45,528 nucleotides of DNA from Synechococcaceae cyanobacterium SM1_2_3. GTDB taxonomy: Bacteria; Pseudomonadota; Gammaproteobacteria; Competibacterales; Competibacteraceae. This document shows positions 32,017-42,822 of this stretch, piece after piece. Numbering within the stretch: the first letter of the stretch is position 1; each line of letters starts with the position of its first letter. Under the pieces are notes generated by a model, which worked only from the letters and a program-made list of their open reading frames with translations, was not told the DNA's origin and ran no database searches. The DNA is taken from contig JAAUTD010000002.1 in NCBI GenBank assembly GCA_012031845.1, forward strand, positions 1 to 45,528, given 5' to 3'. The translations under genes were made by a program, and so were the position numbers.

Positions 32017-32640
32017 CTATCGAATTTCAACGCGCATCCCCTTTTTTACCCAAGGTCTGAGCGCCTTGATCTGCCGGTTATCCAGCGCCACGCAACCGCT
32101 GGTCCAGTTGATGCCCGCGCCATGCACCCCTGGATCGCCTGCGCCCACGCCATGAATGCCGATCTGCCCTCCAACGGCGTATCCTGCGGCGGCGTGTAAC
32201 CACTCGCCCAAGCCGAGCGGATGCGCTCATAAGTGGCCTGGCTAATTCGCCGTTCCCGCAAGGCGCGCTCGGCATATTCGGGATTGGGATAATCCAGTCC
32301 GATAAAAGTTTTAAAGCGGCTGTTGTCATTGACCCAACCCACCCGAAATACGCCAATGGGGGTTTTATTGTCGCCCCGACGCACTTTAACTCCTGCGCCA
32401 CTGCTGCCCAAAGCGATCTGGCGAAATACTTCAACCGGGCGGTTATCCTGCATCACCGTCAAAGTGTCAGCTTTGGTATCCACCAGCAACCAGGAGCCAC
32501 GCGGCGTTATTTCTGAATTTGACGCCAGCGGCGGCGGCGGCGGAGACTCAATGTGGCTTGAGACACAGGCGCTAGTCAGCGCTATCAAAAATCAAAATAC
32601 CGACAACAGTCATTAGCTTGCCAAACATCCGCACACTCAT
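32017..32640 (-). CDS. L,D-transpeptidase family lipoprotein (two frameshifts)
   Basis: The YkuD-type domain shows GSWLLVDTKADTLTVMQDNR, VFRQIALGSSGAGVKVRRGD, KTPIGVFRVGWVNDNSRF and then, after a break near 32185, GIHGVGAGDPGVHGAGINWT and SGCVALDNRQIKAL, where SGCVAL carries the catalytic Cys. A second break near 32590 splits the signal peptide: adding one T to a T-run joins MFGKLMTVVGILIF to LIALTSAC, a good lipoprotein signal with a lipobox. With both repaired the protein is about 207 residues starting at ATG 32640. Unlike its neighbour at 30251 it lacks LysM. It probably acts at the periplasmic face of a membrane. Confidence 0.85.
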
Positions 32641-32750
32641 TCTTTGGTCTCTTGTCATGAGTCATGAAGATGGATTTATAAATCAGCCAAAACAGCGATG
32701 CAAGCCAGATTAATCGCAGATATTACAGGATGATGCAATGCGGCCTAACC

Positions 32751-33203
32751 TCAAAAACGCGGTTTCAGAATAATCTCGCTGAGCAGCGAATTACCGATAA
32801 AGCAGTTTTCCTTCGCCTTGCGATGCAGATTCAGAATGGTGTCAACATCGGGGGTTGCATCCCCGCCAAAGGTTACTTTCGGGCGCAGAATGAGCCTGGA
32901 AACCATCATCCTGCCCTTCTCGTTCTTGCCCAGATCGGCGACTGGATCATCAGCATAGCCATCCACTATCAGCGTTCTGAGAGCAGCAATGGACAGGAAG
33001 GTTAACATGTGGCAACTGGCCAGCGCCGCCAGCAAGGCTTCTTCTGGATTGCTCATATCCGCGTTACCCGCATATTCAGGCGCAGCGGACCCTTCTACGG
33101 CTTGGCCGCCGGACAAATACCAGCGGTGATTGCGATTGAAGGTTTTTATGTCGAAATCCGGCGTCGCACGCTGCCAGATCAGGCTAATTGTATAACTCGA
33201 CAC
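32751..33203 (-). CDS. OsmC-family peroxiredoxin-like protein
   Basis: This 150-residue protein has the OsmC/Ohr fold signature: SNPEEALLAALASCHMLTFL with the first Cys, and RKAKENCFIGNSLLSEI with the second. Related proteins reduce organic hydroperoxides through these two thiols. The start is GTG 33203, supported by GAGG 8 bases upstream. The stop is followed by a 110-base spacer in which I see nothing. Confidence 0.9.
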   Translation of the reverse strand: MSSYTISLIWQRATPDFDIKTFNRNHRWYLSGGQAVEGSAAPEYAGNADMSNPEEALLAALASCHMLTFLSIAALRTLIVDGYADDPVADLGKNEKGRMMVSRLILRPKVTFGGDATPDVDTILNLHRKAKENCFIGNSLLSEIILKPRF

Positions 33204-33310
33204 GATGCATACCTCATGGGTCTAATTGAATCAGGACGTTCGCTTCGAGTTCATAAGCCGTTCGGAGCGAACTGAGAGCCTGTCGTATGGCCACGCCCCG
33301 TTTCACCGGT

Positions 33311-33357
33311 GAATGCCCTTCGACCGCTGAGCTTGCCGAAGCGTCAGGGCGAACGGA
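33311..33357. repeat. Inverted relative of the 51-83 repeat module
   Basis: GAATGCCCTTCGAC and CAGGGCGAACGGAT match the reverse complement of 51-83, with an extra GCTGAGCTTGCCGAAGC hairpin between them. As at the left edge of the window, a CAGGACTTT terminus lies next to it (33369). The 328-base spacer 33204-33531 contains only these repeats. Confidence 0.6.
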
Positions 33358-33368
33358 TGTAGCTTAAT

Positions 33369-33492
33369 CAGGACTTTCGCCAAACCCGTAAATTCGTCAT
33401 ACCCGCGAATGCGGGTATCCAGTCTTTTCAGCGGCTTACTGGATTCCCGCCTACGCGGGAATGACGAAAAAGGTAAGTAAGCGAAAGTCCTG
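33369..33492. repeat. 124-bp element with CAGGACTTTCGC / GCGAAAGTCCTG termini
   Basis: Perfect 12-base terminal inverted repeats at 33369-33380 and 33481-33492 enclose ACCCGCGAATGCGGGTATCC and GGATTCCCGCCTACGCGGGA arms. The core is homologous to 5585-5697. It sits between the OsmC gene and the 3' end of the SrfA-like gene. No ORF lies inside. Confidence 0.8.
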
Positions 33493-33531
33493 TTAATGCC
33501 TGTGAATGGGGATGCTGTCAGCAGCCAATAT

Positions 33532-35295
33532 TCATCGCTCGACCCTGAACGTCGTCACTGAAGTTACCGTATTAGGCCGAACCACCCCCTTGAACACCGA
33601 CTCCTGGTCGTCTCGAATCAAGCGCACCTGAAACGGTGTTTCCTGCGGGTTTTGTTCGTCCTTGCGCGGGGCGTAGCGCACCGCAATTTCATAATTTCCT
33701 GGCGCTGCCTTGCCAGCGGGCCAGAAGGCGTTCTCCACCGGTCGGGCGCTCAGGCTGGCGCGGGCGGCGTTGGCGTCCACATCCAGCGCACCGCCACACT
33801 CAGCCGGAGATCGGTAATCAAGCTGCTGTCCAGATGGACAGCGCACCAGCAAGTCCAAATCGCTGGGGCTGTTCCATAACAGAGTGGCGGTAATCTCGCC
33901 GGTGCCCGCGCCGGTCGCCGACATCCGACTGGCGAATTCCCGACGTTCTTCGGAAGTCGGTTCGGCCTTGATCGGCGGCAGTGGCGATTTTGATGCGGCA
34001 GGCGGCTTCGATTCACGCCCGCTCAACGCCTGTTCAAGCGAGGGTTCGGCGGCAGCCAACGGCGCGGTAGCGGTGGAACTGGCGCGAGTCGGCAGCGGCT
34101 GTGAAGCGGTCTTTAATTCACCGGCCGCATCGTCAGCGGCAATTGTCCTCTCGACGCGGCGTTCGCCGGTTGCTGGCGGCATTGCCGCCGCCTGCTTCGA
34201 TCCCGCTTCACTCATCGGAGCCGGGCTCACCGGCAATGAGCTGATCCCATCAGGCCGAGGCGACAGCATGGCATCCACAGGAATCGCCGGTTTAACGGCT
34301 ACCGCTGAAGTCGAGCCGGGCGACGCCGACCGGGGTGCGATTCGGGCTGAGCTATCCGGTGAAGGAGGTGGAACCGCGTCCAACTGGGCTTGCTGAGTCG
34401 CGGCGCGTTCCGGTGCTACCGACTGCGTCCGATCCTGCATCAACCAGTACGCGGCAAACAGAGCCAGCAGCACGATCAATGCAATCAGCCACCACAGCCA
34501 AGACGATGATTTGCCGCCTTCCTCCTGTTGCGCCGCTACGGATTCCGGCATGGGATCAACCGGGATTGCAGTGGGCATCATTTCTTGCGACGGCAATGGC
34601 AAAGGAGCCACAGAGGGCGTTATCGGTTCTTGCGGCGGAACCGGCGGCGGTGGCAGCGGCGGTGGCAATTCGGGCTGCGGCGCACTCGATGCGGGTTCAG
34701 CGCCGGGCAGCGAAGCCGATTCCGGTGCGGCAGCGCTCGTCAGTTCCGGTATAGCCATGTCGGGGATGGCGACATCATGGGGCGCAGCCGCCAATTGATG
34801 CACTGGCGACGCGGGGCTGCGCACCGGATTTGCCGCCATATCCCAGGGTCGATCCCGCGCAAAGGCCCAGCCGATGATCACTGGCTGGTCGTGAACCAGA
34901 AATACGTCAGACTCGGCGGGCGGATGCAGCACTGCTTGCAACAACGCGCCCAACTGCACCCGGCGCGGATCGGCAGAGGCCACATAGCGTTCCGCCAAGT
35001 CACAGCCACGCCGAAGGAAGTCATCAATCTGGCTGCCGACAGCTTGACGCTGATGATCGGGCAGCGCATTGAAAGGCGACGGCGGCTGATCGGGATCGCC
35101 CTGGGTGTACCAGTCAATCCGGTTGCCAACCCGATCAACCACCGGTTCAGCGAAGATAGTCGCCGCTTCCGGCCCTAGTTCATTGGTCAGCACCGCCCGG
35201 ATTTGCGGATAGAGCAAATGCAAAGGCTGGCCGAAACCGCCAATTTCCCGCACCCCTGCCAAAGAGCTGTTGCCGAGCAGAATCTGTTCGATCAT
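33532..35295 (-). CDS. SrfA-like protein
   Basis: This is a 587-residue protein. The N-terminal domain (residues 1-150; LLYPQIRAVLTNELG, DRVGNRIDWYTQGD, ESDVFLVHDQPVIIGWAFAR) and the C-terminal domain (residues about 455-587; TATLLWNSPSDLDLLVRCPS, ECGGALDVDANA, PVENAFWPAGKAAPGNYEIA) resemble SrfA of the Salmonella srfABC group as I recall it. Between them are a Pro-rich linker, one membrane segment (residues about 266-286, WLWWLIALIVLLALFAAYWL) and a long low-complexity Ala/Pro/Ser region. The function of SrfA is not established. srfB and srfC are not next to it. It lies 61 bases after a secreted protein gene on the same strand and may be co-transcribed. Confidence 0.65.
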   Translation of the reverse strand: MIEQILLGNSSLAGVREIGGFGQPLHLLYPQIRAVLTNELGPEAATIFAEPVVDRVGNRIDWYTQGDPDQPPSPFNALPDHQRQAVGSQIDDFLRRGCDLAERYVASADPRRVQLGALLQAVLHPPAESDVFLVHDQPVIIGWAFARDRPWDMAANPVRSPASPVHQLAAAPHDVAIPDMAIPELTSAAAPESASLPGAEPASSAPQPELPPPLPPPPVPPQEPITPSVAPLPLPSQEMMPTAIPVDPMPESVAAQQEEGGKSSSWLWWLIALIVLLALFAAYWLMQDRTQSVAPERAATQQAQLDAVPPPSPDSSARIAPRSASPGSTSAVAVKPAIPVDAMLSPRPDGISSLPVSPAPMSEAGSKQAAAMPPATGERRVERTIAADDAAGELKTASQPLPTRASSTATAPLAAAEPSLEQALSGRESKPPAASKSPLPPIKAEPTSEERREFASRMSATGAGTGEITATLLWNSPSDLDLLVRCPSGQQLDYRSPAECGGALDVDANAARASLSARPVENAFWPAGKAAPGNYEIAVRYAPRKDEQNPQETPFQVRLIRDDQESVFKGVVRPNTVTSVTTFRVER

Positions 35296-35356
35296 CGCCG
35301 CTGCGCCTCATCATCGTTGGCGGCGCAACCGCGCCGAACCGAAAACCCGCGTATCC

Positions 35357-35842
35357 TCAACGGGCTGGAGTTGCAGGCGCTGGAGTTGCTGGACTGGTTG
35401 GCTCGGTCAGCGCAATCGAGAAACTACCGCCGCCGAAGGTCAATTCAAGGCCCTGCTGGACATTCTGCAAGTACAGCGTCACCCCTTTTTCATTGCGCAA
35501 CACCGCGCCGCCACCGCCTTGTCCCACGGTAAACCCACCCTCAGCCATCACATATCGGCCCGCCAGATCAGCGACTTCACGCAAGCGGTACACTTGACCC
35601 GCCGCACTGATCCGGCTGATCCCGACCGTAGCCAGCCGGATGCCCGACACGGTAAATGGATACTGCTGACCTGCAAACTCCAGTGTCCCTTCCCCTTGGT
35701 TATAGCCAAACAGCAGCCCGACCGAAATGCCGGAAAACTGCAAGCGGGCGTCAGGACGGGAATCCTGCGCCCAAGCCGGACTCACGCCCATCATCAGCAG
35801 CGCCGCTGCCAGCCCTATTCGCATCATCCGCGCCAGTTGCAT
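35357..35842 (-). CDS. Secreted conserved protein of unknown function
   Basis: About 161 residues with a signal peptide (RIGLAAALLMMGVSPAWA, cut before QDSR). The mature domain is rich in Gly and short beta-like repeats: GISVGLLFGYNQGEGTLEFA, QQYPFTVSGIRLATVGISRI, AAGQVYRLREVADLAGRYVM and VLRNEKGVTLYLQNVQQGLE. I recognise the pattern from other proteobacterial proteins but no name or function. ATG 35842 has GGAG about 10 bases upstream; ATG 35827 is an alternative. It stands between the soluble receptor and the SrfA-like gene on the same strand. Confidence 0.7.
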   Translation of the reverse strand: MQLARMMRIGLAAALLMMGVSPAWAQDSRPDARLQFSGISVGLLFGYNQGEGTLEFAGQQYPFTVSGIRLATVGISRISAAGQVYRLREVADLAGRYVMAEGGFTVGQGGGGAVLRNEKGVTLYLQNVQQGLELTFGGGSFSIALTEPTSPATPAPATPAR

Positions 35843-35915
35843 CGTTGCTTTCTCCGCCCTATCAAGTTTTCCGCCACATCGCCTGCAGATTGACTTCGCA
35901 AATTGCGCTCGCCGC

Positions 35916-36950
35916 TCAAAATAGCTCAACATCGCCTTCATCCATCGATTGCTGCAAAACAGTTGTGCTTTTCTGTGACATCGCTGAACCCCGGAGCGCC
36001 TGTAAACCATCGCTCAGATGGCATAACGCCGCCCAAGCGTCACGCCCACCGCGAACCGCATCCATATAACTTTGCAAACGCCCGCGCAAATCCGCCAACA
36101 CCTGATCCTGCTCGCCGATCTCACGTTCAGCGTGGGTCAACAACTGACTGACAATATCCTCGAATTGCAAGGACTGCACCGCCATCCCGACGCTGTGATC
36201 AATGCTCAGGGTCATTTCGGACACCTGACCCAGATTTTCGGAGATATGCGCATTCATATCCGCCAGCTTGACGAATAGCAGATCGGCGTCACCCTTGGCT
36301 TCGGTCAGCGCATCCATGTCACGCATCGCCATCTGATTCACCACCTCGCGGGTTTCACTGACGATCTTTTTGGACTTCTCGACCTGAACCCGAATTTGCT
36401 CATTCAGCTTGGCCGAACCATGCGACAAATTGCGCATCTCTGACGCCACCACCTGAAAGCCCCGTCCGGCTTCACCGGATCGGGCGGCCTCAATAAAGGC
36501 GTTCAATGACAGCAGATTGGTCTGCTTGGTGATCATCTCGACATTGGCCAGCAGTGAAAAAGTCTGATTCATGACCTCGGTCATCGCTTCCATTTTGGCG
36601 ATCACGCCGCTGCTTTGGGCGCTGACCTCGCCCAGCATGTCCATGAATCCACCCAGGATCGCCGACATGCCATCGGCGATTTGCTGCACGCTGATTTGAC
36701 CGGCATGGCCTCCTCGATCCTGCGACACCTGGTTGATCAGCGAAGCGACTACCTGCTGCTGAGAGCGAGTCTGCTTGTTCAGACCGTTGAAGCTGTCGCC
36801 CAGCTTGACCACGGCGTCGCTAATGATGGTCTTACCGCGCCGGATGTCTTCGTGAACCCGATGATCCTTAAGTATCAGCACTTCCAGCAGCGCACCCAAC
36901 ACCTCGGTCGTAACCTGTAGCAATTCTTTTTCCCGCGCACCGCCGCTCAT
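35916..36950 (-). CDS. Soluble methyl-accepting-type chemotaxis protein
   Basis: This 344-residue protein has no membrane segment or HAMP domain. The middle carries a receptor hairpin tip ([40 protein letters not shown]). The flanking helices are short, so it may be a cytoplasmic receptor or receptor-like adaptor. It ends in DEGDVELF rather than the WEEF tail of its neighbours; CheD in the same operon ends [12 protein letters not shown] 36950 has GGAG 6 bases upstream. It follows cheB by about 100 bases and is probably the last che-related gene of the operon. I see no sensory domain. Confidence 0.85.
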   Translation of the reverse strand: MSGGAREKELLQVTTEVLGALLEVLILKDHRVHEDIRRGKTIISDAVVKLGDSFNGLNKQTRSQQQVVASLINQVSQDRGGHAGQISVQQIADGMSAILGGFMDMLGEVSAQSSGVIAKMEAMTEVMNQTFSLLANVEMITKQTNLLSLNAFIEAARSGEAGRGFQVVASEMRNLSHGSAKLNEQIRVQVEKSKKIVSETREVVNQMAMRDMDALTEAKGDADLLFVKLADMNAHISENLGQVSEMTLSIDHSVGMAVQSLQFEDIVSQLLTHAEREIGEQDQVLADLRGRLQSYMDAVRGGRDAWAALCHLSDGLQALRGSAMSQKSTTVLQQSMDEGDVELF

Positions 36951-37050
36951 GGCTGTCTCCGGTAAAAATTAATGACGGGGCGGGGCAAACGACATGAACG
37001 ATTCTCCATTGTTTTTCGAGTTCTCAAACTGCGAAGGGTAATGCTGCGAC

Positions 37051-38817
<1,767 letters not shown>

Positions 38818-38827
38818 GTGGATTCAC

Positions 38828-39664
38828 CTAAATACAGCGTCGATAGATGGTTTTACCCAAGGGAGCGAAGCGCTCGGTCACCTTGAACAGGGACTCGGAA
38901 TGACCGACGAACAGATGACCCTGTTCGATCATCAAATCAGCGAAACGATCAAACAGCACCTGCTGGGTCGGTTTATCAAAATAGATCACCACATTGCGGC
39001 AGAACACGATGTCAAAAGTCCCGCGCATCGGCCATTCCTCCATCAGATTCAGCCGCTTAAAAGTGATTAAATCACACAGGGCTGGCGCGACCCGCACCTG
39101 CCCCGCCTGGGCGCCACAGCCTTTGAGAAACCAGCGCCGCCGCCGCGCCTCGGATAAATCCTTGACCCGATCCCAGTCATAAATACCCCGTTGTCCGGTG
39201 GCCAGCACATTGGAATCCAGATCAGTCGCCAGAATCTTGACATCCCAACCGACCGTTGGCAGGGTTTCCCGCACGATCATGGCGATGCTGTAGGGTTCCT
39301 CGCCGGTGGAGCAACCCGCTGACCAGATGCGCAAGCGCCGGTTGGCAAAACCGCGCTCCCGCACCAGAGCGGGCAACAGCTCGTTGGCCAGAAAATCGAA
39401 GTGATGCGGTTCGCGGAAAAACGAAGTCAGGTTTGTGGTCAGCGCGTTGACAAATTCGCTCAACTCGGCAGGGTCGTTGCCGCTTTCCAGCAGTTCGCAA
39501 TAATCTTCAAACCGGCGCAGCCCCAGTTGCCGCAACCGCCGCGACAAGCGGCTGTACACCAGTTCGCGTTTGCCATCAGCCAGTGAAATACCCGCGACCT
39601 GATTGATAACCCGGCGGATTTGCTGAAAATCCTGGTCAGAAAACTCAAACTCGGCGTTCGCCAT
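38828..39664 (-). CDS. cheR: Chemotaxis protein methyltransferase CheR
   Basis: This 278-residue SAM-dependent enzyme methylates receptor glutamates. The N-terminal helical domain holds VINQVAGISLADGKRELVYS and TTNLTSFFREPHHFDFL. The catalytic domain has RIWSAGCSTGEEPYSIAMIV, ILATDLDSNVLATGQRGIYD, FDIVFCRNVVIYFD and GHLFVGHSESL. The beta-subdomain that binds xWxxF receptor tails is expected from the family, and three receptors here carry such tails. It sits 86 bases after cheW. Confidence 0.96.
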   Translation of the reverse strand: MANAEFEFSDQDFQQIRRVINQVAGISLADGKRELVYSRLSRRLRQLGLRRFEDYCELLESGNDPAELSEFVNALTTNLTSFFREPHHFDFLANELLPALVRERGFANRRLRIWSAGCSTGEEPYSIAMIVRETLPTVGWDVKILATDLDSNVLATGQRGIYDWDRVKDLSEARRRRWFLKGCGAQAGQVRVAPALCDLITFKRLNLMEEWPMRGTFDIVFCRNVVIYFDKPTQQVLFDRFADLMIEQGHLFVGHSESLFKVTERFAPLGKTIYRRCI

Positions 39665-39750
39665 TTATTTTGCTCATTCCCGCATGTGGCCCGGTTCACC
39701 TCAACCCGCTCTCCGTCTGGAAAGCGGGAACCGAAGGTTTTGCCTGGCAT

Positions 39751-40314
39751 TCACGCCGCCAGAGTCGTCGCACCCCGCGCTTCATGGCTACGCACCACTT
39801 CCAACGCAAACATTTCATCAATGCTCAGCAAGCGATCCACATCCAGCAACATGACCATTCCTGCTTCTATCGTCACCAGCCCGTTAATGAATTCGGTATG
39901 GACCGCCGAGCCGAAATCCGGTGAGGGCTGAATATCGGCGGCATTGACATTCAATACATCCGATACTCCATCCACCACCATGCCGATGATCCGGTTACCG
40001 CTATCGGACTGCACCGTGACCACGATCACCACCGTGACCTTGGTGTACTCAATCGCCTCCAACCCGAACCGCAGCCGCAAGTCAATGACCGGCACTATTG
40101 CGCCGCGCAGATTCATCACCCCGCGCACGAAGGTCGGCGCATTGGGCACTTTGGTCACCGGCATCCAGCCGCGAATCTCCTGCACCTTGAGAATATCAAT
40201 CCCATATTCTTCGCCAGCGAGGTTGAAAGTCAGGTATTGCGAGCCTTCGGCCAGGGTGTCGCGCTTGAGATTGCGCCCACCCAAGGTGGCTAATTCGGTA
40301 CTTTTTGTCTCCAT
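39751..40314 (-). CDS. cheW: Chemotaxis coupling protein CheW
   Basis: This 187-residue adaptor links receptors to CheA. The CheW fold shows QYLTFNLAGEEYGIDILKVQ, VPNAPTFVRGVMNLRGAIVP, VIDLRLRFGLEAIEYTKVTV, GMVVDGVSDVLNVNAADIQP and FINGLVTIEAGMVMLLDVDR, with the usual hydrophobic groove residues. It starts 9 bases after the cheA stop. Confidence 0.96.
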   Translation of the reverse strand: METKSTELATLGGRNLKRDTLAEGSQYLTFNLAGEEYGIDILKVQEIRGWMPVTKVPNAPTFVRGVMNLRGAIVPVIDLRLRFGLEAIEYTKVTVVIVVTVQSDSGNRIIGMVVDGVSDVLNVNAADIQPSPDFGSAVHTEFINGLVTIEAGMVMLLDVDRLLSIDEMFALEVVRSHEARGATTLAA

Positions 40315-40323
40315 GATTGCGCC

Positions 40324-42372
40324 TCATGTCACTGCGTTGTTGACCCGGATCAGCCCGGAAATATCAAGAATGAGTCCCACCCGACCGTCACCGAGAATCG
40401 TCGCGCCGGCCACGCCAGCCACCCGCCGGAAGTTTTTTTCCATGGACTTGATGGACACCTGCTGCTGGCCCAGCAAATCGTCTACAAACAATCCGACCTG
40501 ACGGCCATCGGCTTCCACCACCACCAGCAAGCCTTTTTCCAAATCAGTCACCGCGCCGACCGCGCCGAACATCTGATACAGGCGCAGGATCGGCAAATGC
40601 TGGCCGCGAAACTTCAGGACTTCGCCGCGCCCGGCCACCCGATTAATGGCGTCGGCGCGAATCTGCACCGATTCGATAATGGACAACAGCGGAATGATGT
40701 AGCAGTCCTCGCCGATCTTGACCAGTTGACCGTCCAGAATCGCCAGGGTCAACGGCAGGCAAATCGTAATCTGGGTGCCCAGGCCGCGCTGACTGCCAAT
40801 CTGGATCGTGCCGCCGACATCCTGGATATTGCGGCGCACCACGTCCATGCCGACGCCGCGTCCGGACACATCGCTAATCTGTTTGGCCGTTGACAAACCA
40901 GGGTGGAATATCAGTTCATAGATGCGCTCATCGCTGTAGTCCTCGCCGGGTTTGAGCAGACCGGCTTCCAGTCCTTTGCGTTGCAAGGCTTCCCGGTTCA
41001 GGCCGCGCCCGTCATCGCCCACTTCGATAAAAATGCTGCCGCTTTTGTGATAGGCGTTGAGGGTGATCGTCCCCGTTTCCGACTTGCCCTGCTGGCTACG
41101 TTCGGCGGGCGGCTCCAGACCATGATCCAGACTGTTGCGCACCAGATGCACCAGCGGATCGCCGATTTTCTCAATGACGGTTTTATCAATCTCGGTCTGC
41201 TCGCCGTTGATGCGCAGTTCCACCTGCTTGCCGAGTTTGCCGCTGATGTCGTGAACCATGCGCGGAAAGCGGCTGAATACCGAGCTGACTGGCATCATGC
41301 GAATCCGCATGACATGTTCCTGGAGATCGCGGGTGTTGCGATCCAGTTGGTCGAGCGCTTCGTGCAGCTTGTCCAGGCGGCTCATGTCGAAGTCTTCGCC
41401 CAACACGCTCAGCATGGACTGCGTGGTGACCAGCTCGCCCACCAGATTGATCACCGCGTCCACTTTATCAATGCCAACCCGGATTGATGCGCTGTCGGTG
41501 GGGGCTGGTCCGCGCCGGTCGCCCTGACGACGATCCTCGCTTTTGCGCCGCTCCAGCAACAACTCGCCCTGCCGCCCTTCCTCGCCAGCCGTCTGGCCCG
41601 CTGTCGGACTCGTCGTCGGCTCGGCAACCAAGGGTTTTTCGGCCAGCGCTTCAATACGCAAATCGCAATCGTCTTCGACCCAGGCGAAGACCTCGGTCAA
41701 GGCGTCGCGCCCGGCGGCGGCGCGCAGTTCCAGTTCCCAGGACAGGTAACAGTCTTCCGGTTTCAACTCCGCAAGGCTCGGCAACCGGCTGGTTTCGCAA
41801 CGAACGGTCAGTTCGCCCAAGGTGGACAGTTCGCGGAACAGCCGCACCGGATCGTTGCCACTGTGCATCAGATCAGGATGCGGGTGGAACTTGATCCGCC
41901 AGCCGGTCGCCGCAGTCGCCTGAGCCGCTGATGCAGCCACCGGCGCAACGCCAGGACTGGCTGCTGGCGGCGCTGGAGCGTTGCCCTGATTGAGCAACAG
42001 CGTCAACCGTTCACGCAATTGTCCAACCCGATCCTCGTCTATCGCCGCCCCCGCCCGCGCCGCCACCAGCATTTCCCGCAGACAGTCCACCGATTCCAGC
42101 AGGGTGTTTACGGCGTCGCTGGTAACGGGCATCTGACCCTGCCGCATCCGATCCAGCAGGGTTTCCATGACATGCGCGAACGCGGTCAGGTCATGGAATC
42201 CGAAAGTGCCGCTGCCGCCCTTAATGGAATGAACCGCCCGGAAAATGGTGTTGATCTGATCCATGTCCGCCGCGCCGGGCGGCAGGGCCAACAGACCCGC
42301 CTCCATCACATCCAAGCCTTCGAGACTTTCTTCGAAGAAGGTCTGGACGAACTGCCCGATGTCAATGGCCAT
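40324..42372 (-). CDS. cheA: Chemotaxis histidine kinase CheA
   Basis: This is a 682-residue kinase. The HPt domain has the phosphorylated His48 in FRAVHSIKGGSGTFGFHDL. A middle domain (about 160-260) is followed by dimerisation helices (VDAVINLVGELVTTQSMLSV) and the ATPase with N box LVRNSLDHGLEPP, G1 EVGDDGRGLNREAL and GLSTAKQISDVSGRGVGMDV. The C-terminal CheW-like domain has IIPLLSIIESVQIRA and KGLLVVVEADGRQVGLFVDD. All parts are intact. It phosphorylates CheY, encoded 4 bases upstream, and CheB. Confidence 0.97.
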   Translation of the reverse strand: MAIDIGQFVQTFFEESLEGLDVMEAGLLALPPGAADMDQINTIFRAVHSIKGGSGTFGFHDLTAFAHVMETLLDRMRQGQMPVTSDAVNTLLESVDCLREMLVAARAGAAIDEDRVGQLRERLTLLLNQGNAPAPPAASPGVAPVAASAAQATAATGWRIKFHPHPDLMHSGNDPVRLFRELSTLGELTVRCETSRLPSLAELKPEDCYLSWELELRAAAGRDALTEVFAWVEDDCDLRIEALAEKPLVAEPTTSPTAGQTAGEEGRQGELLLERRKSEDRRQGDRRGPAPTDSASIRVGIDKVDAVINLVGELVTTQSMLSVLGEDFDMSRLDKLHEALDQLDRNTRDLQEHVMRIRMMPVSSVFSRFPRMVHDISGKLGKQVELRINGEQTEIDKTVIEKIGDPLVHLVRNSLDHGLEPPAERSQQGKSETGTITLNAYHKSGSIFIEVGDDGRGLNREALQRKGLEAGLLKPGEDYSDERIYELIFHPGLSTAKQISDVSGRGVGMDVVRRNIQDVGGTIQIGSQRGLGTQITICLPLTLAILDGQLVKIGEDCYIIPLLSIIESVQIRADAINRVAGRGEVLKFRGQHLPILRLYQMFGAVGAVTDLEKGLLVVVEADGRQVGLFVDDLLGQQQVSIKSMEKNFRRVAGVAGATILGDGRVGLILDISGLIRVNNAVT

Positions 42373-42376
42373 TGGG

Positions 42377-42739
42377 TTATCCCAAAACCTTATTGACCGT
42401 CGTCAACAGTTTTTCAGGATTGAACGGCTTGACGATCCAGCCGGTAGCGCCGGCATCCTTGCCTTCCATTTTTTTCTCGGTGGTGGATTCAGTGGTCAGG
42501 GTCAGGATCGGAGTAAATTTGAAGTTCGGCAGCGCCCGCAGTTCACGGATCAGGGTAATGCCATCCATATTGGGCATGTTGACGTCGGTGATCACCAGAT
42601 CAGCCGTCATGCCCTTAGCCAGCTTGAGGGCTTCAGCGCCGTCTTCCGCCACCACCACCTGATGGCCCGCTTCCTTCAGGGTAAATTCCACCATCTGCCG
42701 CATGGATGCCGAATCATCCGCCACAAGTATCATTGCCAT
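42377..42739 (-). CDS. cheY: Chemotaxis response regulator CheY
   Basis: A 120-residue single-domain receiver: acidic pair VADDSASMRQ, phosphoacceptor Asp52 in ITDVNMPNMDG, Thr at LTLTTES and Lys104 in GWIVKPF. A Trp stands where many CheYs have the switch Tyr or Phe. GGAGG lies 9 bases before ATG 42739, which decides that start over codons further upstream. Its stop is 4 bases from the cheA ATG. Confidence 0.96.
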   Translation of the reverse strand: MAMILVADDSASMRQMVEFTLKEAGHQVVVAEDGAEALKLAKGMTADLVITDVNMPNMDGITLIRELRALPNFKFTPILTLTTESTTEKKMEGKDAGATGWIVKPFNPEKLLTTVNKVLG

Positions 42740-42822
42740 GCTGAAAAACCTCCGTTGCCTCAAATGCGTTGCGACTTATCCCATCGGGAGACAGGCGTTA
42801 TTGTCAAGTTATCAGTAATCGT

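Noticed and set aside
31475-32155. 226-codon plus-strand frame running through the terminator
   Set aside because: Its first part may be the true Pro-rich C-terminus of the transpeptidase, but the rest crosses a strong terminator and the antisense of the lipoprotein gene.
33369-33492. Insertion sequence
   Set aside because: Terminal inverted repeats are present but the element is 124 bases long with no transposase, so it is listed as a small repeat element.
34528-35178. 216-codon plus-strand frame opposite the SrfA-like gene
   Set aside because: Arg-rich shadow of the Pro/Ala-rich linker, without start signals or a family resemblance.
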